Origin: Sphaerosporella brunnea
Taxonomy: Eukaryota; Ascomycota; Pezizomycetes; Pezizales; Pyronemataceae
NCBI GenBank assembly: GCA_008704415.1
Contig: VXIS01000054.1
Span: 124,001 to 188,000, forward strand
DNA: 64,000 nt
Direction of reading: 5' to 3'
Shown here: in pieces, positions 57,922 to 64,000 of the stretch
Layout of the letters: each line of letters opens with the position of its first letter
Position numbering within the stretch: the stretch's first letter is position 1
Position numbers and translations under genes: made by a program
The notes under the pieces: generated by a model
Databases searched by the model: none
Seen by the model: only the letters and a program-made list of their open reading frames with translations
What the model was told of the DNA's origin: nothing

Positions 57922-58405
57922 TGTGAGGTATGTTGGGTGAGGTTGGGTGGTGGTTGAGGATCTGGGGTGCGTCAGAGTGGGATGGCTTGCGCGGAAAAAG
58001 TTGAACTGCCGAGGCGAGGCGTAGTTACGAGAGGGGGGGGGGGGGTATGAGAAGCGACGGGCGGTTGATCTGATGGCTGTGAGGTGTGCTGCTGTTGCTT
58101 GGGATGGGAGTTGGTCTGGATTGGGTTTGCATACAGGTCGGGGCTTGGCAGGCAGACGCGAGCAACGTAGATAGCGTGTCTTTGTGTTTCACACCACAGC
58201 TCAGGCGATCATGACCTAAATACCCTGACAGTTCCCTTCCATTACCTCCATTACCTCCATTACCTCCATTACCTATCACCCTCCGCAGAACTCCCTGTTG
58301 CAAAATCCCCCCCTCCTGTGAACGCAGTGACAAAGAACACCAGAAACTGGCCGCGAAACAAAGCTTCTTACCAATCCGTTGGCATCTGGAGAGTTATTTA
58401 CCACC
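57922..58405. promoter_or_regulatory. divergent upstream region of SMD2 and OXR1
   Basis: Two genes point away from this stretch. It contains a G13 run (58033..58045) and a 9-bp tandem repeat (listed separately). Confidence 0.5.
58241..58274. repeat. 9-bp tandem repeat
   Basis: ATTACCTCC occurs three times exactly (58241, 58250, 58259) plus a partial fourth copy. Confidence 0.9.
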
Positions 58406-59421
58406 ATGAGCTCAATGGAACAACAACCAGCCTCTGCTTCGCCATCGCGCGGTAGTTCCTACGGCGCTCTGCCCAGCTTGACCTCAGCTCTAACATGGAC
58501 ATTCAATCGGCTCACATCCACGGATTCGAGCCACGGCCATCAGCGCTCCAATTCCGTGCCCGTGTATGAAAGCGGCCCAGCACGACGGTCGTCGCCATTT
58601 GCCCCGCCGCCGCCATTACCTCCATTGCATATCACTGGCTACGCCCTCACAACTGCAAACCGTATTCTATCGCGAACGCTCGCGGAAGAAATCCGACTTC
58701 TGCTTCCGGCGCGATTACAGCTTTATGATACCTGGACGCTCGCATACTCGCTGGAGCAGCACGGAGTGTCGTTGGCTACGCTGTACAAATGTGCACAGGA
58801 GAAGAAGGGGGCGTTTGTGCTTGTTGTCAAGGATTCTCTTGGTGGGGTTCGTGTCGCTCCCCCCCCCCCCCCTTCCCCACGGGGCTTCACTCTCCTTTTG
58901 GAAGTTGTGCATGTGGTGGCAGCGCTGTGCTAATAATAATGCACCCATCCTGTAGATATTTGGTGCGTTCGTAAACGAAGCGTTTCGCCCCTCCGGCGGT
59001 AGATATTATGGCACTGGAGAATGCTTCCTGTGGAAGGCAGCCATTCTGCCACCACCGCCAGAAGGGAGCACCCCCGAACCTGAGCCCGGTGAGGACGATG
59101 ATGGTGGGTTTTCTAAGGCGGCGAGGGAAGAACGGACTAGATTCAAGGCATTCCCATATTCCGGCATCAATGACTACATGATTCTTTGCGATAATCACTT
59201 TCTTTCTATGGGGGGAGGGTGAGTACTGCTGCTGCTACTGCAACAGGGACGCAATCGCTGATTCGCAGTGCAGTGATGGGAAATACGGGCTCTGGTTGGA
59301 CGACACCTTCGAAAAGGGCGTGTCAAATTGTTGCCCCACTTTTGGTAACGAGCCATTGAGCGAAGATACTGGCGGCAAATTTGAGATTTTGGATGTGGAG
59401 CTGTGGAGGATTGGGAATTGA
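58406..59421 (+). CDS. OXR1: oxidation resistance protein Oxr1 (TLDc domain)
   Basis: Three exons (58406..58846, 58956..59218, 59274..59421) give 283 residues. The start is the first ATG in frame ([10 protein letters not shown]). Residues 1-75 are Ser/Pro-rich. The TLDc domain fills the rest: [48 protein letters not shown], the [16 protein letters not shown] segment and [14 protein letters not shown], ending at ILDVELWRI. Oxr1 proteins protect against oxidative stress, and in yeast Oxr1 regulates V-ATPase assembly. The first intron (109 nt) contains a C14 run. Confidence 0.92.
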
Positions 59422-60035
59422 TTGGATGAGAGTTGGAAAGGGGGGGTGGTCTATTTTGTTTGCTCATGATACTCTACGCTTTTTTTTTTTTTAATTTTCT
59501 TCGATCGATTCGATTTCTGTGCTACAAATGCAAAGCGGTTGGCATGAGGAGGTATATGTCAATTGCTGTTTTGGCAGACAATCAAAATGCAAATGGGTTG
59601 CGATTGCTTCGGCTATGCAGATGCTGGGGAACACCGCTTTTGTGAAATCCATTAGTAAACAGCTGTGAAGGGACGGCCCACTGTCAGCCTATGCTTGAAG
59701 GTGCAGTGCATCCTCTGGAATCAGCTGAGAAGGGTATGAAGTAAGAAGTATGAGATATGTATGAGAGAAGAGATCTAGATTCCTGCACCCAAAGCCTTGG
59801 GACTGCTTTCTCTGGTTCATCGAAAGTGACTCGACCAACTGGGCAACTGACTGGTTAGATCTTCGAAGAGCATGGAGTACTCTATTGTTGTTCTGCTGGT
59901 CGAGTCCAATGTATGTATGTAGCAGAATTCCACGGCTTCCATCCAATGTGAAGTTGCAACCGCGTACGGCCGCGCTTCCGGCGCTTGTCCCGTAGAAACA
60001 GCTCCACAGCAGCTTCCGACCAAGCTTCCCACCTC
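59422..60035. other. intergenic region
   Basis: No gene is recognised. A T12 run lies at 59480-59491, in the OXR1 3' flank. Confidence 0.5.
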
Positions 60036-61063
60036 ATGCCTACTCACCCACGCCCAACATGCAAGTTCTCGCCTTCCGCCACGTATCCAAACCAGAGCTC
60101 CAGCTAACAGCGCGTGGTCAGGATCGACGTTTCCATCCGCCTCCGCCGGGGCATCTACGTCGACAACCTTCTGATGTTCGCGTCTTCCTCCCTCCGTCCC
60201 TGTCGGTCAACTCCTTCTCTCGCGCTAACTAGCCGGCCCGGTCAGCGTCAAACGGATCCTCAAGAACAATCCCAAGTCGATTTTCAACCCGGACATCGGC
60301 GGAAACACGTCGCTGCACCTCGCGGCAGAATGGGGGCGTCTCGATATCGTCCAGTACCTGGTGACGCAAACCGCTCACGAAGCCGATGGCGTCAGCAAGA
60401 ATGGTATGGATTATACGCCGTTGATGCTGGCCGCGAGAGAGGGTCATGAAGATGTGGTTGCGTTTCTGGCGGGCAAGTTCGAGCAATGCATCGATTGGAG
60501 GAATCGCCAGGGGTATACCGCGCTTATGCTTGCGGCGATGGGAGGGAGGGATGGTGTTGTCAATGTAGGTTTCTTAAGAATTCTCTCTCTGCATGGGTTT
60601 GAGTTATGGGAGGCTGATGTGGGTAGATACTCCTCGGGCAGGGCGCGGATAAGGAGGTGTCTGATATCCTCGGCAACACAGCGCTGCACTACGCGAGTGC
60701 ATACGGTCACCTAAAGGCACCCCACCCCCCCCCCCCCCACAAATCTCTACAACCCATTAACGCCCCCCGCAGGTCATCCGAACCCTAGTCGAACGCGGCG
60801 CATCGGTCGACCACCAGAACCGCCAGGGCTGGATGCCGATAAGCTACAGCTGCACATTCGAGGCGCAACGCTACTTTGAACAGCTGGTGCAGGACAGAGA
60901 GGTGAGATGGTTGCAGGCGGGCGCGAGCGCGGCGGATCGTCCGAGAGCGGTGACGCCCGTGCCGCCCCCGCCGAGAGGCGAGTGGCCTACCACTGCTTCT
61001 TCTGCTGTTGCGGCTGCTGCTGCGGCTGCGGCAGGGAGATCGAGGGCTAGTAGTGGGAGTTAG
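60036..61063 (+). CDS. ankyrin-repeat protein
   Basis: Five exons (60036..60082, 60122..60175, 60246..60564, 60627..60716, 60773..61063) give 266 residues. At least five ankyrin repeats are visible: LLIVKRILKNNPKSIFNPD, GNTSLHLAAEWGRLDIVQYL, YTPLMLAAREGHEDVVAFL, GYTALMLAAMGGRDGVV, then GNTALHYASAYGHLKVIRTL. The tail is Ala-rich. This small ankyrin family is widespread in filamentous fungi and its role is unknown. The start and the first intron (39 nt) are uncertain; it was chosen because it is the only ATG that joins in phase to IDVSIRLRRGIYVDNL. Intron 4 (60717..60772) begins with GC rather than GT and contains a C14 run. Confidence 0.75.
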
Positions 61064-62133
61064 AGATACCGAGCTGTTGTAGATGTGGATGAGAGCTTTG
61101 ACGGGAATAAATCGCACAAAGAAGTAGTTGTTTACCGAGTGCTACACAGTGATCCTTCCCCCCTCCACAACAGCTCCAACCAGCCGTTCTTTCTTCCGCA
61201 AGCACTCTACATCAGGCAAACCAAACCGGGGACCACTAATATCTTCTGTCAGTAGCTGACTGACCAGAGCCTTGCATGCACACTTCACTTCTAATAGCTA
61301 TTCCCAGCCACAACCACCATTTGAAGTGCCTAGGAGAGAGAAAAAAAGCATTATCAAATATCTGTAGAGTCAATTGGGGTGTTTGTATGCCTCTCTATGT
61401 GCAGAGATCAACTATAAACCAATAGGGGTATTCAATTTGGCTGAAAACGGCACCATATATGGGTACCAGAATATGGACGTCTACTTTTCATTTTAGGCAC
61501 ATAATATGTCTTTTCATTTTAATGATGGTCCGGGATCCATAAAGCTCCAAATACCCCACCGATCATAGTCCTCCACATAATTGCGGCTCACATGCTAGCA
61601 CTCACATCCACCAGGCGGAAAACAAGCGACAAGAGGAAACAACTTTTACGGCGCATAATATGCCCAATTTTAGGCATCTTTTATTGGGGGTATTCAACTA
61701 CAACTACCTCTTGTGCCATCGCTAATCAGTGGCCCATATATGGTGCTGTTTTCAGCCAAATTGAATACCCCTAATACTTTCTTTGTCAAAAGCTGAAGTT
61801 GAGATTCAATCCGTGACTTTGTGTGATGATGACGATAATGATCTTGACTCTATGTACGAAACCATACTGGCCTTTCAGAGTAGAAGAAAAAAAAAAGTGC
61901 TCTAAGAAAAAAAAGGCAGACTAAAAACCGCAGACTCCCTGCGCCCCACTTCAAACAGACCAAAACGGAGAACATGTTATAAAAGGAGAACATGTTATGT
62001 TAGTTGAAGCCTATTCACCATCACCAAAAAGCAAAGTAATGACCAAAAAAGAAAAACACAAAAAGTGAGAACTCCCAAACAGAATGACACGGGCGATTTC
62101 AAAAAACCACAACCACAGCACAGACACGGCTCT
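61064..62133. other. intergenic region with a MITE
   Basis: Apart from the TA-flanked element at 61423-61773 and A-rich tracts near 61880-61910 and 62040-62060, nothing is recognised. It separates two convergent genes. Confidence 0.5.
61423..61773. mobile_element. 347-bp MITE with 38-bp inverted ends and TA target duplication
   Basis: Both ends (61425 and 61771) read inward GGGGTATTCAATTTGGCTGA and remain identical for 38 bp except one G/A difference. Both are flanked by TA. No coding capacity. This fits a non-autonomous Tc1/mariner-superfamily element. Its ends are unrelated to those of the element at 15.6 kb, so it is a different family. Confidence 0.85.
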
Positions 62134-64000
62134 CTAAAAGCTAATACCCGTCCTCATCTTATCGATGAAGCTGCTGCCTATCCCCTTGATCAAACCTAGA
62201 TCTTCCAGATCCTTGATCGCCGGAAAATCATCGTTTTGCTCTCGAAGCTCACGGACGTGTGCTGCCAGCATCTCGGCGCGTTTCTTTCCAACTCCCTGTG
62301 AATCACGTCAGTGCTAATTCTGGTGGTCAATGTAGAGGGAGAGTCGGACCTTAAGCTTCATAATCTCACCCACGTCCTCAGAGTTGATGATTCTCAGCAG
62401 TTGCCGTGTCCGTGGCGACTGCTCGATTGTGTAACTACCAGTGCTGAGGCTCCTGGCTCTCTTCGCGGGTCTTGGTGCGGTTTCGTCATCCATAAACACG
62501 GCGAATGCCTTCTTGGTCTTGGACTTTGTAGGCCGCTGCTCCTGCTCTTGGTCTTCATCCTCCATCGGAGGGGGTGCAGAGAAGTGCGCAGCGTTCTCGC
62601 GCTTCTTCTCCAGGTCCGATATTTTCTTGAGCAGCTTTGCGTTATCTGGGAAGTAGTCCCGCGCAAGCCTGTACATGTTCAGCGCTGCCAAGTGTTCGCC
62701 TCGCTGTGCATGCTGCTTGGCAAGAATGATGTATGCGAGTCCTGCATCTGCCTTCTTGTCTACCCTCTTCTCCAAGATCTCAAGACGCGAGATCGTGGAA
62801 GCCTCATTGAGTGCTCGTGCCGCGAGGACCTCCTCCACCTTCTTCTCCACGAGATCTTCGATGCTCAAGTCCTTCTCTCGTCGGATCTTGATTGGGTCTG
62901 AAGTGCGAATGGGCTTTCTAACCCCATTGGACGCAGCCCCAAGGGGCTTGGAAGATAGAGGCATCGGCCGTGAAGAGACAGGCTTCTGAATTTCCTTCGC
63001 TAAGGGCTTCTTGATGTTTGCCTTAGCGTTGTGTTCTCCAGACAACGGTCGGTTATGCGTGCTGCTGTTTTTAGCCATGCCGAAGGCACGGACAGGTGCT
63101 CCAGACACAGCGCCGATCTTGGGAGCCACTGGCGGATGGTACACCGGCGGCGGATCGTTCTTGACCTCGATTGTTTTGGCGCGGTTTGCAAAGTTGAGGG
63201 CGCTGAGAGTATCCTGATGGAATTTCTTGGTTGGAGCAAGACTGTACATCCCGTCAGTCCGACTGTTCTAATATGGAGGAAGATTCTGCCTACTTTAGGA
63301 TCATGACGGTCATGCCATTGTTCTGGCCAAGGCTCAAGATGCGAGTCATTTTGGATTCTCGATACGGAATCCGGCTTTGCTTCTTGGACATCGCCTCGAC
63401 ACATTGCGACAGCACAAACAGCGACTTATTGATGCTTGCCGACTCGACCATCCTCTCCTTGTCGTTCGCAGTCCTCCTGTTATCCTCCGAGCCCGCCAAA
63501 TCGATACAACTGACCGTGCCGACCTTGGTCTCCCCAGTCTGCTGGTCATGAATCTCAACTCTTACACAGATGATCGCATGGCTTCTGGACGAGTGCGCAT
63601 TGAGCCTGGTCGCGGAGGTACTCCTATTGCTATTGGCCTTGTCGTAGAGCATCTCAAACTCCTTCAGCGTGCTGATCTCCTTCTCCATCAACCCAACCAC
63701 ATGAGTCTTCCCGTTCTGTTCCCTCAGCGGGAGGCCGGCCAGCGTCCGCTTCTCGGGTGCCTCGAAAAGATCAAACACCTTATCGTTGTAGATCTCGTAG
63801 TAACTCATAATAGCGCTCATGGTGACCCGACCGTCCGATTTCTTCTCGAGGTCCTTTCCGCGACGGTAGATCGCTGTCAGCAGGCGCGGGATGATCCCGC
63901 GCTCTGCGGCAGCCTTATTCCCCTTCATCGTGTGCGTCTTTCCCGAGCCAGTCACACCATACGCAAAGATCGTCACGTCGTTTCCTTTAAAAAGATGTTT
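62134..64000 (-). CDS. kinesin with C-terminal helix-hairpin-helix, KIF22-like (N-terminus beyond window)
   Basis: The visible exons are 63294..64000 (continues past the edge), 62350..63241 and 62134..62295, giving 586 residues. The motor domain is in frame up to the window end with FKGNDVTIFAYGVTGSGKT (P-loop), NAHSSRSHAI (switch I) and IDLAGSED (switch II), then KSLFVLSQCVEAM and SALNFANRAKTIEV. A basic disordered linker follows, then a TPR-like helical segment. The last exon encodes GVGKKRAEMLAAHVRELRE and GLIKGIGSSFIDKM, two helix-hairpin-helix motifs typical of KIF22/Kid chromokinesins, which bind DNA and push chromosome arms. Assignment to that class is inferred from the motor plus HhH architecture. 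Confidence 0.88.

Noticed and set aside
60083..60110. 28-nt intron ending at the first CTAACAG in the ankyrin gene
   Set aside because: Too short to splice and the branch site would overlap the acceptor; a 39-nt intron to 60121 joined to an upstream ATG was preferred, though it is also short.

Overview
The window is nuclear DNA of a filamentous ascomycete (Pezizomycotina). Nearly all genes have short GT-AG introns of about 45-75 nt with CTAAC/CTGAC-type branch sites. The gene content is typical of such fungi: an NADPH oxidase of the NoxB type, a Chs4/Skt5-type chitin synthase activator, a TLDc protein, a UDP-glucose:glycoprotein glucosyltransferase and a Tad/I-like LINE. I cannot place it below subphylum. 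Exon borders below were built by hand from reading frames, splice signals and family knowledge; each model was checked to be a multiple of three.

Layout. 0-6 kb: a secreted Asn-rich protein, a BLOC-1 subunit 4 (cappuccino/Cnl1)-like coiled-coil protein, ribosome assembly factor Rsa3, and an unrecognised protein. 6-7.2 kb: 5'-truncated LINE debris. 7.2-22 kb is gene-dense: nicotinamidase, LRR protein, FBXO21-like F-box/YccV protein, cytochrome P450, a TA-flanked MITE, proteasome Rpn12, Dph7, Coq1 and a fungal-specific protein. 22.3-36.5 kb is mostly gene-poor: a second LINE remnant, one conserved unknown gene, and a 250-bp hAT-type MITE with an intact 8-bp target duplication. 36.5-48.5 kb: a decayed methyltransferase, UGGT, a disordered acidic protein, a mitochondrial carrier with a 15-nt microexon, and noxB. 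48.5-52.2 kb is largely non-coding. 52-64 kb is dense again: the chitin synthase activator, eIF4E, SmD2, Oxr1, an ankyrin protein with a GC-AG intron, a second TA-flanked MITE, and a KIF22-like kinesin cut by the window edge.

Functionally these are mostly unlinked housekeeping genes: NAD salvage, ubiquinone, diphthamide, proteasome, splicing, translation, ER quality control. Polar growth and redox genes (noxB, the chitin synthase activator, oxr1) lie among them. I see no biosynthetic cluster, tRNA, rRNA or CRISPR. The most interesting signals are the chitin synthase activator's CaaX box, split by a frame-neutral intron, the three small non-autonomous DNA transposons with visible target duplications, and the pseudogenised methyltransferase.
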